DNA of 60,595 bases from NCBI GenBank assembly GCA_026647215.1, contig JAPKHC010000025.1:1-60595 (forward strand), read 5' to 3'. The position numbers and the translations under genes were made by a program. Origin of the DNA: F1-120-MAGs118 sp013360535. Its GTDB lineage: Bacteria; Planctomycetota; UBA1135; GCA-002686595. The notes beneath the pieces are model-generated. The model was not told the DNA's origin. It did not search any database and saw only the letters and a list, made by a program, of their open reading frames with translations. This document shows positions 52,302 through 59,172 of this stretch, piece after piece. Position 1 is the first letter of the stretch; each line of letters starts with the position of its first letter.

Positions 52302-52379
52302 CAAAAAAAACGCAACTTATTGGTTGCTCTTTTGCGGCCACGGGCCCAGAGTGGCAATCGAGCAACCATTGGGTTGCTC
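52298..52379 (+). promoter_or_regulatory. Promoter-like box with two copies of a dyad operator
   Basis: TTGACA at 52298-52303 is followed by an A tract. Two copies of GCAAC-N5-GGTTGCTC lie at 52312-52329 and 52362-52379, with starts 50 bases apart, about five helical turns. The second copy sits in a longer perfect dyad, ATCGAGCAACC-ATTG-GGTTGCTCGAT. The site precedes an operon that ends with its own ArsR-family repressor gene, so autoregulation through these sites is likely (inference). No convincing -10 box was found. Confidence 0.7.
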
Positions 52380-52412
52380 GATGACCACCCAAGCCCTTTC
52401 CGGAGGCCGCCC

Positions 52413-52883
52413 ATGGCTCCTTTTCGCCAGAACCTGACCCTTCGAGCCGCTCCCGACGTCGTCTTTGCGGCCCTGACCACCCCGCGCGGCCTCGCCGGCT
52501 GGTGGAGCGAGGACTGCGACGTCCCGACGGGCGCCCAACAGGCTCCCGGCGCGACCGTGCGCGTGCGCTTCGACTGCGCCAAGAAGGACTTCCGCATCGA
52601 GCGGCTCGAGCCGGGCCGCGCGCTCGAGTGGCTCTGCACGGCCGCCTACCTCGACCTGCCGACCCTCGAGCGCCGCAGCGAGTGGGTCGGCACGCGCCTG
52701 CGCTTCCAGTTGAGCGCCGCCGCGGAAGGAGCGACGGAGCTCGCCTTCGAGCACGAAGGTCTCGAGCCGACGCTGGAGTGCTTCGAGCTGTGCCGCGCGG
52801 GCTGGCAGCAATTCCTCGGCAGCCTGCAACGCTTCGTCGAGACCGGACGCGGCGAGCCCTATCGTCTCGGTGTGCGGCGCTGA
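52413..52883 (+). CDS. SRPBCC/AHSA1-family protein
   Basis: 156 residues from ATG 52413, which has GGAGG upstream; the frame extends further 5' but across the operator region. AHSA1-type helix-grip fold: NLTLRAAPDVVFAALTTPRGLAGWWSEDCDV, GATVRVRFDCAKKDFRIERLEPGRALEWLC, TELAFEHEGLEPTLECFELCRAGWQQFLGSLQRFVETG. Such proteins often sit with ArsR-type regulators; the ligand is unknown. First gene of a three-gene operon. Confidence 0.88.
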   Translation: MAPFRQNLTLRAAPDVVFAALTTPRGLAGWWSEDCDVPTGAQQAPGATVRVRFDCAKKDFRIERLEPGRALEWLCTAAYLDLPTLERRSEWVGTRLRFQLSAAAEGATELAFEHEGLEPTLECFELCRAGWQQFLGSLQRFVETGRGEPYRLGVRR

Positions 52884-52907
52884 GGCTTCGCGAGGAGCTC
52901 TCCCACC

Positions 52908-53420
52908 ATGCAAACCTCTCCCTCCGACGAGTCCACGGAATCCGACGACCGCATCGAGCGCTCGGTCCTCATCGCGGCGCCGCGCTCGCGCGTGTGGCGC
53001 GCGCTCACCCAGGCCGAGGAGTTCGGGCGCTGGTTCGGTGCCCAGCTCGCTGGCCAGAGCTTCCGTCCCGGCGCACGGGTCCGCGGTCCGATCACGATCT
53101 GCAAGTACGAGCACGTCTGGTTCGACGTCGTCGTCGAGCGAGTGGAGCCCCAGACGCTGTTCTCCTTCCGCTGGCATCCCTACGCGGTCGAGAAGGACGT
53201 CGACTACTCGCAGGAAACGCCGACCTTGGTCACGTTCCGGCTCGCGGCCGAAGGCGAGCGCACGACGCGTGTCACCGTGGTCGAGTCGGGCTTCCGCCAC
53301 GTTCCGCCCCACCGGCGTTTCGAGGCCTTCCGCATGAACTCGGCCGGCTGGGAAGGCCAGCTCGGCAACGTGCGCCAGCACTGCGAGCGGACCGGGCCCG
53401 CGGACCCTTCGGGCGCCTGA
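52908..53420 (+). CDS. SRPBCC/AHSA1-family protein, second copy
   Basis: 170 residues. The same fold as the preceding gene: IERSVLIAAPRSRVWRALTQAEEFGRWFGAQLAG, VERVEPQTLFSFRWHPYA, TLVTFRLAAEGERTTRVTVVESGF and a C-terminal helix with NSAGWEGQLGNVRQHCE. Only distantly similar to its neighbour, so not a recent duplicate. Lies 24 bases after it and 16 before the ArsR-type gene. Confidence 0.9.
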   Translation: MQTSPSDESTESDDRIERSVLIAAPRSRVWRALTQAEEFGRWFGAQLAGQSFRPGARVRGPITICKYEHVWFDVVVERVEPQTLFSFRWHPYAVEKDVDYSQETPTLVTFRLAAEGERTTRVTVVESGFRHVPPHRRFEAFRMNSAGWEGQLGNVRQHCERTGPADPSGA

Positions 53421-53436
53421 CCCAGCGAGACCGGCC

Positions 53437-53799
53437 GTGAACTCCGAGAGCAACGCCGAAGTCGAAGCGGTCGTGAGCGCGCGCGAGGCCCACGCGCGCG
53501 TGTTCGCGGCGCTCGGCGACCCGACGCGGCTCAAGCTGGTGGCGGTCCTGTGCGCGGGCGGCGCGTTCTCGATCGCGCAGCTCACGGAGTCGACCGACAT
53601 CAGCCGGCAGGCCGTGACCAAGCACCTGCTGGTGCTCAGCGCCGCGGGACTCGTGCACGACACGCGCGCGGGTCGCGAGCGACTCTGGCAGCTCGATCCG
53701 CGCCAGGTCGAGGAGGCGCGCCGCACGCTCGAGACGATCGGCCGCCAGTGGGACACGGCGCTCGGCAAGCTCAAGGACTTCGTCGAGCGCGAAGGCTGA
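53437..53799 (+). CDS. ArsR-family transcriptional regulator
   Basis: 120 residues from GTG 53437. Winged helix-turn-helix: RVFAALGDPTRLKLVAVLCAGGAFSIAQLTE, recognition region DISRQAVTKHLLVLSAAGLV, wing HDTRAGRERLWQLDP. The C-terminus is helical and has no cysteine pairs, so metal sensing of the ArsR/SmtB kind is not indicated; it resembles the SdpR-like group that accompanies AHSA1 proteins. It likely represses its own operon through the dyads at 52312-52379. Confidence 0.92.
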   Translation: MNSESNAEVEAVVSAREAHARVFAALGDPTRLKLVAVLCAGGAFSIAQLTESTDISRQAVTKHLLVLSAAGLVHDTRAGRERLWQLDPRQVEEARRTLETIGRQWDTALGKLKDFVEREG

Positions 53800-53823
53800 G
53801 GCCAAGGGCGCGGGGAGCGCACG

Positions 53824-54609
53824 TCAGAAGCCCATCCGCTCGCGCAGCGAGATCCAACGGCCCTCGCCGAGCACGACGTGGTCGAGCAGCGGGATGCCGA
53901 GCAGCTTGCCGGTCTGTTCGAGGCGCTGGGTGACGGCGAGGTCCTCCTGACTTGGCTCGGGGTCGCCGCTGGGGTGGTTGTGGGCGCACAGGATCGCGGC
54001 GGCGCCGGCGCGCACGGCAGGTCGGAAGACCTCGCGCGGGTGCACGATCGAGGTCGAGAGGCTGCCGATGCTGATGACGTGCTGGCCGCGCAGGCGGTGC
54101 TTGCCGTCGAGCAGGAGCACGTGGAACGACTCGCGCAGCTCGCCTCGCAGCGCGGGCCCGAGCACGGCCTGCACGTCGGCCGGTCCACGGATCGCCGGAC
54201 GTTCGAGGCCGCTGTGCTGGGCCAGCCGCCGCGCGAGCGCGAAGGCCACCGCCACGCGCCAGCCGACGACCGTGCGGGCGCCGAGCTTGGCCGCCAGCTC
54301 GCGCGGGTCCGAGCGTGCGAGCGCCGCCAAGTCGCCGTTCCACGCGTCCGACGGCGTTCCGAGCAGCTCGAGCAGCTCGCCCGTGTCGAGCGCGTCGGCG
54401 CCCAGCGCGCGACTGCGGCGGCGCAGGGCGCGCCGCCGCGCGGCGCAGTCCCGCCCGGAAGGTGGTTGCGGCTGCAACGAATGGCGCGCGCTCGCCGCCT
54501 CGGCCTTCACCTCGCCCGCCCCGGGCGGCAGGGGGACACGGGCGACGGCGGGCGGAAGCTCGCGCTCCCCCACCTCGGCGCCGACAGCGGACTCGCTCGG
54601 AATGGCCAT
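53824..54609 (-). CDS. radC: RadC family JAB-domain protein
   Basis: 261 residues from ATG 54609; 92 upstream codons are open but unconserved. An N-terminal helix-hairpin-helix-like part (LDTGELLELLGTPSDAWNGDLAALARSDPRELAAKLGARTVVGWRVAVAFALARRL) precedes the JAB/MPN metalloprotease-like domain: HVLLLDGKHRLRG, REVFRPAVRAGAAAILCAHNHPSGDPEPSQED (His-x-His...Asp zinc motif) and LLGIPLLDHVVLGEG. The role is uncertain: the old link to recombination repair is not well supported. Convergent with the ArsR gene, 24 bases apart. Confidence 0.9.
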   Translation of the reverse strand: MAIPSESAVGAEVGERELPPAVARVPLPPGAGEVKAEAASARHSLQPQPPSGRDCAARRRALRRRSRALGADALDTGELLELLGTPSDAWNGDLAALARSDPRELAAKLGARTVVGWRVAVAFALARRLAQHSGLERPAIRGPADVQAVLGPALRGELRESFHVLLLDGKHRLRGQHVISIGSLSTSIVHPREVFRPAVRAGAAAILCAHNHPSGDPEPSQEDLAVTQRLEQTGKLLGIPLLDHVVLGEGRWISLRERMGF

Positions 54610-54699
54610 CGGGAGAGCACGACGCTCGGCACCTCCCCGCGGTCGCACCTGAACTTGGAATTCGGGCGCGCCGCCGCTCCCCGAGAGCGCCTCCGTGCA

Positions 54700-54765
54700 A
54701 TGAATCGATACAAATCGGAAAAAGTCCGCAAGAAGTGGCGGAACCGGAGCGATTCGTACGTCTAG
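54700..54765 (+). CDS. Possible 21-residue basic peptide
   Basis: ATG 54700 to TAG 54763-54765 encodes MNRYKSEKVRKKWRNRS plus four residues, with a net charge near +7. It lies in an unusually A/T-rich patch between radC (minus) and the small membrane-protein gene (plus). No good ribosome binding site precedes it. The same bases, read on the minus strand, could instead be the radC promoter (TTGCGG then TATCGA 15 bases on). Coding status is therefore weak. Confidence 0.25.
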   Translation: MNRYKSEKVRKKWRNRSDSYV

Positions 54766-54814
54766 GAGGTGCGGCCGGGCCCAAGTCGGGCCCGCAACCG
54801 TTGGAGGCACAAGC

Positions 54815-54949
54815 ATGACGAACTGGGTCGTGATCGCGGTGGCTTCGCTCGGCGGCCTGTGGGCGCTCGAGGTCGTGCTCGTCACGGCCTCGTACCTCGC
54901 CCTGCGCCGCGCAGCGAACGCGACACGAGACGGGGAGACTTCCGCCTAG
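54815..54949 (+). CDS. Small single-helix membrane protein, 44 residues
   Basis: MTNWVVIAVASLGGLWALEV, continuing through a hydrophobic helix of about 25 residues, then LRRAANATRDGETSA. GGAGG lies 8 bases upstream of ATG 54815. A GC hairpin (CGGGCCC/GGGCCCG with a 5-base loop) is found near 54778-54796 in its leader. No family recognised; topology suggests a regulatory or assembly peptide of the inner membrane. Confidence 0.55.
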   Translation: MTNWVVIAVASLGGLWALEVVLVTASYLALRRAANATRDGETSA

Positions 54950-55175
54950 TTTCTTCCCGCGAGTGCGGGCTCTCGGCCGGAAGTCGCCACGGGGTTGTGA
55001 CGGCTCGCGTCCCAAAGGACGTGAGAGCCAGGTCCGCCGCGGAACCTGAGCCGCGACGGATCCCCAAAGGGCGGCGGTGATCCTGACACCGTCGCCCGCT
55101 TCGTCTGGACTGGCGCGCCGCGTGGCTGCGCCGAAGGCATCGGAGGAGTTCGTCGACCGAACGCTCGACGAGCGC
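54950..55175. other. Structured-looking convergent intergenic region
   Basis: 226 bases between the 3' ends of the small membrane gene and the peptidase gene. At least one hairpin is visible (GGCTCGCGTCC-CAAA-GGACGTGAGAGCC, around 55002-55030), followed by two near-repeats of CCCAAAGG within G/C helices. I could not match it to a riboswitch class. It may be a bidirectional terminator or a small RNA. Confidence 0.35.
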
Positions 55176-56375
55176 TCACCGCCGCGCGAACTCCGCCGCG
55201 AAGTCCTCGAGCGCGACACGGAGCGGCACACGCGTCCACTCCTCGAAGGCGACCGCGGCTCCCTGGCCTTCCTTGCAGCCGCGCAGCGTCGCCAGCAGCG
55301 CCTCGCGACCGTACTGGCGCTCGAGGTACGCCACCGCCAGCGTCGACTGGCCGTAGGCGATGGGGATCTCGGCCTCGGGCAAGGCGGCGAAGGCCCTGTC
55401 GAGGCGCTCGAACGGCACCAGCGCCTTGCCCTCGAGCCGCCGGCGCGCGAGCGCGAGCTCGGCCGCGGGGTCGCGCGCGAGCCACTGGGCCAGACCTTCG
55501 TTGAGCCACGCGGGAACCTTGTCGCCCGCCACCGCCCGCACGAAGGCGTGCACGAGCTCGTGCCGCAGCAGCCCCGAGAGCGCGGGGTCGAGCGAACGCT
55601 CCTCCGCGATCGGCACGCGGATCGTGCCGTCGAAGGACCCGCCGGCCCACTCCGACAGGCCCGTGATGCGCGCGAACTCCTCGCGGCGGTAGAGCACGAC
55701 CGGGATGCGCGGCGCACCCCGCTCGCCCGGCCACGCCGCGAACACGAGCGCGAGGTCGGCGTAGTGCAGCTCGAGGTCGGCGAGCACGTCCGGGGCCGCG
55801 TCGAGCAGGCGCTGGCGCCAGCCGTCGTAGGAGAGCTCGAAGTGCACGGAACGGTCGCGCAGGAACTCCTTCTCGGTCTCGAGCTCCGCGCGCCAGCGCT
55901 CGAGCAGCCGGACGAGGTCCGTGCGCGCCGGCGCGAGCTCGAGCGCCCGCTCGACGTCCTTCACGCACGCCTCGCAGGGCCGCACGGCGTCGTGCTGGCG
56001 GAACGCGCGGCGCACGAGCGCCTCCGCGAGGTTCGTGGCGAAGACGCGCTCTTCGGGCGCGGCCGCTAGGCACTCCTCGAACAGCGCGACGGCCGTGTCG
56101 AACTCGCCGCGCTCGAGCGCGGCGATCGCCTCGTTGTTGCGCTCCGCCATCGCCGAGCCCGGGCGCGCGACCCGCGGCGCCTCGGGCGCGAGCTCGACCT
56201 GCGCCTGCGGACCGTCGAGCGGCACCTCGCGGCGGTCGGAGGTCAGGGGCGGCGCAGGCTCGGGCTGGCGCGGCAGCTCGCGCACTTCCGGCTCGCGGCG
56301 CGCGAACCAGAAGCCCCCGGCCGCCGCGGCGGCGGTCACCGCGAGGAACAGCGCGATCAGGGTCGGGGTACGCAT
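55176..56375 (-). CDS. Peptidase MA-like gluzincin with TPR-like region
   Basis: 399 residues from ATG 56375. N-terminal membrane anchor (about 5-23, LIALFLAVTAAAAAGGFWF), Pro/Arg linker, then TPR-like helices (NNEAIAALERGEFDTAVALFEECLAAAPEERVFATNLAEALV). The catalytic region near 270-290 has GLLRHELVHAFVR with the HExxH-like pattern HELVH, followed by PAWLNEGLAQWLA carrying the downstream Glu zinc ligand. The layout is that of the MA-like peptidase family. Probably periplasmic; substrate unknown. Confidence 0.83.
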   Translation of the reverse strand: MRTPTLIALFLAVTAAAAAGGFWFARREPEVRELPRQPEPAPPLTSDRREVPLDGPQAQVELAPEAPRVARPGSAMAERNNEAIAALERGEFDTAVALFEECLAAAPEERVFATNLAEALVRRAFRQHDAVRPCEACVKDVERALELAPARTDLVRLLERWRAELETEKEFLRDRSVHFELSYDGWRQRLLDAAPDVLADLELHYADLALVFAAWPGERGAPRIPVVLYRREEFARITGLSEWAGGSFDGTIRVPIAEERSLDPALSGLLRHELVHAFVRAVAGDKVPAWLNEGLAQWLARDPAAELALARRRLEGKALVPFERLDRAFAALPEAEIPIAYGQSTLAVAYLERQYGREALLATLRGCKEGQGAAVAFEEWTRVPLRVALEDFAAEFARR

Positions 56376-56513
56376 CGGGACGGGAGCTTGGAGGCGGTTC
56401 GGCGCGGACACAGGCGAGGCGCGCCGATCGACGGGTCCATCGTGGCCCGCGCCGGTCGCGCTCTCCACGCTGGTGACGCGCTTTTCACGCGGGGAAGGCG
56501 AAAAAGCGCGGTC

Positions 56514-57560
56514 TCAACGCCGCCGCGGCGTGCGCACCGGGTTGTCGAGGTCGTAGCGTTCGCGGCCCTCGAGCTGCTCGCGGATGTCGGCGATCAGCTC
56601 GCCCCAGCTCTGGTACCGGGCGGCCATGTCCTTGGCCATCATCTTCTCGATGAAGTAATGCAGCTGGTGGCTGAAGTTGCGCGTCTTGAGCTCGGGGCTC
56701 TTCAGGCTCTGCATGACGTGCATGCGCAGCAGCTCGCGGTCGTCGGTCGACTGGAACGGCAGGCGGCCGACGACGAGCTGGAAGAGCGTGACGCCGAGGC
56801 TGTAGATGTCGCTGCGCGCGTCGCAGGAGTTGATGCCCTGCGCGCTCTCGGGCGACAGGTACTCCTTGGTTCCGACGGTGGTTTCGCTCGCCGCCTCCGA
56901 CCCGCCGCCGACGTCGCCGGCGAAGCCGAGGTCGATCAGCTTCAGCGTCCCGGAGGTCGCGAGCATGATGTTGCCCGGCTTCAGGTCGCGGTGGACGATG
57001 CCCTGGCCGCACAGGTACTCGAGCACTTCCGAGGCGCCGAGGATCGCCTTGAGCGCGACGGTCTCCTCGAACGGCTGCCCCTGGTCGAGCAGCTCCTGCA
57101 GCGTCGAGCCTTCGACGAACTCCATCTTCGAATAGAACGTAGAGCCGCTCTTGAAGACGCCGTAGCCCTCGACGAGCCCCTTGTGGCGCAGCTTCTCGAG
57201 CAGCTTCGCTTCCTTGACGAAGGCGTCGCGCACCTTGGTGTTGCGGCTGGAGTCGACGTTGAGGACCTTGAGCGCGAGCACGCGCCCGGTCTTCTTCTCC
57301 CGCGCGCGGAACACGTCCGCCGTGCCGCCGGTGCCCGCGTGGCCGAGGATGTCGTAGCCGGGGATCTCCGGGATCTCGCCGGCGCGCGTGCGGCGCCACT
57401 TGGCGATCGTCTCGGCCGCGATGCCGGTGTGGTGCTGGAGCAGCTCGTCGAGATCGCCGCCCTTCTGCAGCTCGGGAAAGACGCGCTCGGCGACGTCGCG
57501 CAGGATCAGGCCGCGGTGGACGAGGCGCAGCAGGAAGTCCTTGTCTTCGTTGAAGCCCAT
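56514..57560 (-). CDS. Serine/threonine protein kinase
   Basis: 348 residues. Residues 1-65 form a helical extension (DKDFLLRLVHRGLILRDVAERVFPEL, GIAAETIAKWRRTRAGEIPEIPGY). Kinase: glycine loop GHAGTGGTADVF (73-84), Lys98 in LALKVL, Glu117, HRD at 190-192 in IVHRDLKPGN, DLG (210-212) in place of DFG, GTKEYLSPE, and DARSDIYSLGVTLFQLV. All catalytic residues are present. No transmembrane segment, so cytoplasmic. It diverges from the AAA+ gene, 150 bases apart. A target could be the FHA protein's partner, but that is inference. Confidence 0.94.
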   Translation of the reverse strand: MGFNEDKDFLLRLVHRGLILRDVAERVFPELQKGGDLDELLQHHTGIAAETIAKWRRTRAGEIPEIPGYDILGHAGTGGTADVFRAREKKTGRVLALKVLNVDSSRNTKVRDAFVKEAKLLEKLRHKGLVEGYGVFKSGSTFYSKMEFVEGSTLQELLDQGQPFEETVALKAILGASEVLEYLCGQGIVHRDLKPGNIMLATSGTLKLIDLGFAGDVGGGSEAASETTVGTKEYLSPESAQGINSCDARSDIYSLGVTLFQLVVGRLPFQSTDDRELLRMHVMQSLKSPELKTRNFSHQLHYFIEKMMAKDMAARYQSWGELIADIREQLEGRERYDLDNPVRTPRRR

Positions 57561-57692
57561 CGGAGCGAGAGGGTAGCGCCCCCAAGCCCCCTCCGCGCGG
57601 CCTTCCGAACGGTGCCGGGGGCAAATCGGGCGCCGCCATCCAGCGCGACCGGCCCCCGACCCGAAACAGGAGGCCGTCCGGCGCTCCTCCCC

Positions 57693-57709
57693 GGGGGCGC
57701 CGCGCCCCC
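57693..57709 (+). promoter_or_regulatory. GC hairpin immediately before the AAA+ start codon
   Basis: GGGGGCG (57693-57699), loop CCG, CGCCCCC (57703-57709). The only Shine-Dalgarno-like sequence, AGGAGG, is at 57668-57673, 37 bases before ATG 57711. The hairpin occupies most of that gap and may bring the two together or restrict translation. Confidence 0.55.
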
Positions 57710-57710
57710 G

Positions 57711-59015
57711 ATGGATCCCCGTTCCTCCCGCACCGTCCTGCGCTACTTCCTGCCCGCCGACGCGTTCGTGCGCATCGTCGCCCACGAGCCGCGCGAGGTC
57801 GCCGTGCGCGCGCGACCGGGGCTCAACCGCGCGACCTACCGGCGTCTGGTGATCGAGGCCTGCTGCCCCGAGTACGCCGAGGATTTTGGCGCGCTCGCCG
57901 TCGAGTGCCCCGACGACCCGCTGGCGGCGGCGGAGCTGCTCTACCAGCTCTGCATCGAGGTCAACCCGCAGCTCGACATCCACACGGTGCGGCTCGCGGA
58001 GCCGGGAGCGCCGTCGACGCAGCACGAAGCGCAGGCGGGTGCCCCGCCGAGCTCCGGCGATGCCTTCGAGCGGCTGCGCAAGCGTGTGCACGGACTCGAG
58101 GAACGCCTGAAGCGGCGCGTGATCGGGCAGGACGCGGCGATCGCGACCGTCGTGGGCGCCGTGCGGCGCGCGGCGGCCGGGCTCGCGCCGGAGCACCGCC
58201 CGATCGCGAGCTTGCTGTTCGTCGGCCGCACCGGCACCGGCAAGACCGAACTCGCGCGCGCGCTGGCGGCCGAGCTCTTCCCCGGCGAACGCCGCGGCAA
58301 GCTCGTGCGCATCGACTGCAGCGAGTACGGCGCGTCCCACGAGTACGCCAAGCTGATCGGCGCACCGCCGGGGTACGTCGGCCACGAGTCCGGCGGCGTG
58401 CTCACCGAAGCGCTGCGCAAGGATCCGGAGTGCGTCGTGCTGTTCGACGAGGTCGAGAAGGCGCACCCGCGCTTGCACAACCTGCTGTTGCAAGTGCTCG
58501 AGGAAGGCCAGCTCACCGACGGTCGCGGCCGGCGCGTCGACTTCCGGCGCGCGCTCGTGCTGCTGACGAGCAACACCGGCGCGGTCGAGGTGCGCGACGC
58601 GTCGCGGCGCGTCGGCTTCGGCGCGGCCGAGGCGCTCTCGCCCGACGGAGCCGTGGAGCTCACCTCGAACGCCCTCGAGCGCGAGTTCGCGCCCGAATTG
58701 CTCGGCCGCCTCGACGAGCGTGTCGTGTTCCGCGAGCTCGACCTCGCCGACGCCGAGCGCATCGCCGAGCGCCTGCTCGCCGAGCTCGCCGAGCGCGCGC
58801 GCCGCAGCCGCTCTGCCGTCGCCTTCGCGCCCGCCCTCGCCCGCTGGGTCGCCCAGCGCGGCTTCCGCCCCGACTGCGGCGCCCGCGAGCTGCGCCGCGT
58901 GATCCAGCGCGAGATCGAGGCCCCGCTCGCGTCGCACCTGCTCGCGCACCCGTCGGCCTCGGGCCTCGTCAAGGTTGCCCTGCAACGCGGCACGCCGCGC
59001 TTCCGCGCCGCCTGA
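57711..59015 (+). CDS. Single-module ClpB/ClpA-like AAA+ ATPase
   Basis: 434 residues from ATG 57711. Residues 1-110 are an unrecognised N-terminal domain (TYRRLVIEACCPEYAEDFGALAVECPDD, LLYQLCIEVNP). From 130: RRVIGQDAAI, Walker A GRTGTGKTE (172-180), pore loop GAPPGYVGHE (217-226), Walker B VVLFDEVEKAH (242-252), sensor LLTSNTGA, arginine finger in GRLDERVVF, and a ClpB-type small C domain (FRPDCGARELRRVIQREIEAPLASHLL). It matches the second AAA module of ClpB/ClpA alone, without the first module or Clp N domain. Likely a hexameric protein unfoldase with adaptor specificity from its N domain. Confidence 0.9.
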   Translation: MDPRSSRTVLRYFLPADAFVRIVAHEPREVAVRARPGLNRATYRRLVIEACCPEYAEDFGALAVECPDDPLAAAELLYQLCIEVNPQLDIHTVRLAEPGAPSTQHEAQAGAPPSSGDAFERLRKRVHGLEERLKRRVIGQDAAIATVVGAVRRAAAGLAPEHRPIASLLFVGRTGTGKTELARALAAELFPGERRGKLVRIDCSEYGASHEYAKLIGAPPGYVGHESGGVLTEALRKDPECVVLFDEVEKAHPRLHNLLLQVLEEGQLTDGRGRRVDFRRALVLLTSNTGAVEVRDASRRVGFGAAEALSPDGAVELTSNALEREFAPELLGRLDERVVFRELDLADAERIAERLLAELAERARRSRSAVAFAPALARWVAQRGFRPDCGARELRRVIQREIEAPLASHLLAHPSASGLVKVALQRGTPRFRAA

Positions 59016-59172
59016 GCCCGCGCGCGCCGGTCCGAACGCCAGATTGACGGAAGCGGCCCCTGCCCGCCCCCGGCCCGGGGCGGTACCCTTGCTTGCAACT
59101 TCGTAGCCCCGTTCGTCGGGAGGCCGAAGCGCCCCGTTTCTCCGATGTCCCCTCCGGGACGAGGTCCCCACC

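Noticed and set aside
54950..55175. Known riboswitch (TPP, cobalamin, cyclic di-GMP, glycine, SAH)
   Set aside because: Required consensus blocks for each are missing on both strands.
56388..57710. Long N-terminal extension of the AAA+ frame
   Set aside because: Antisense to the kinase gene; coding character starts at ATG 57711.
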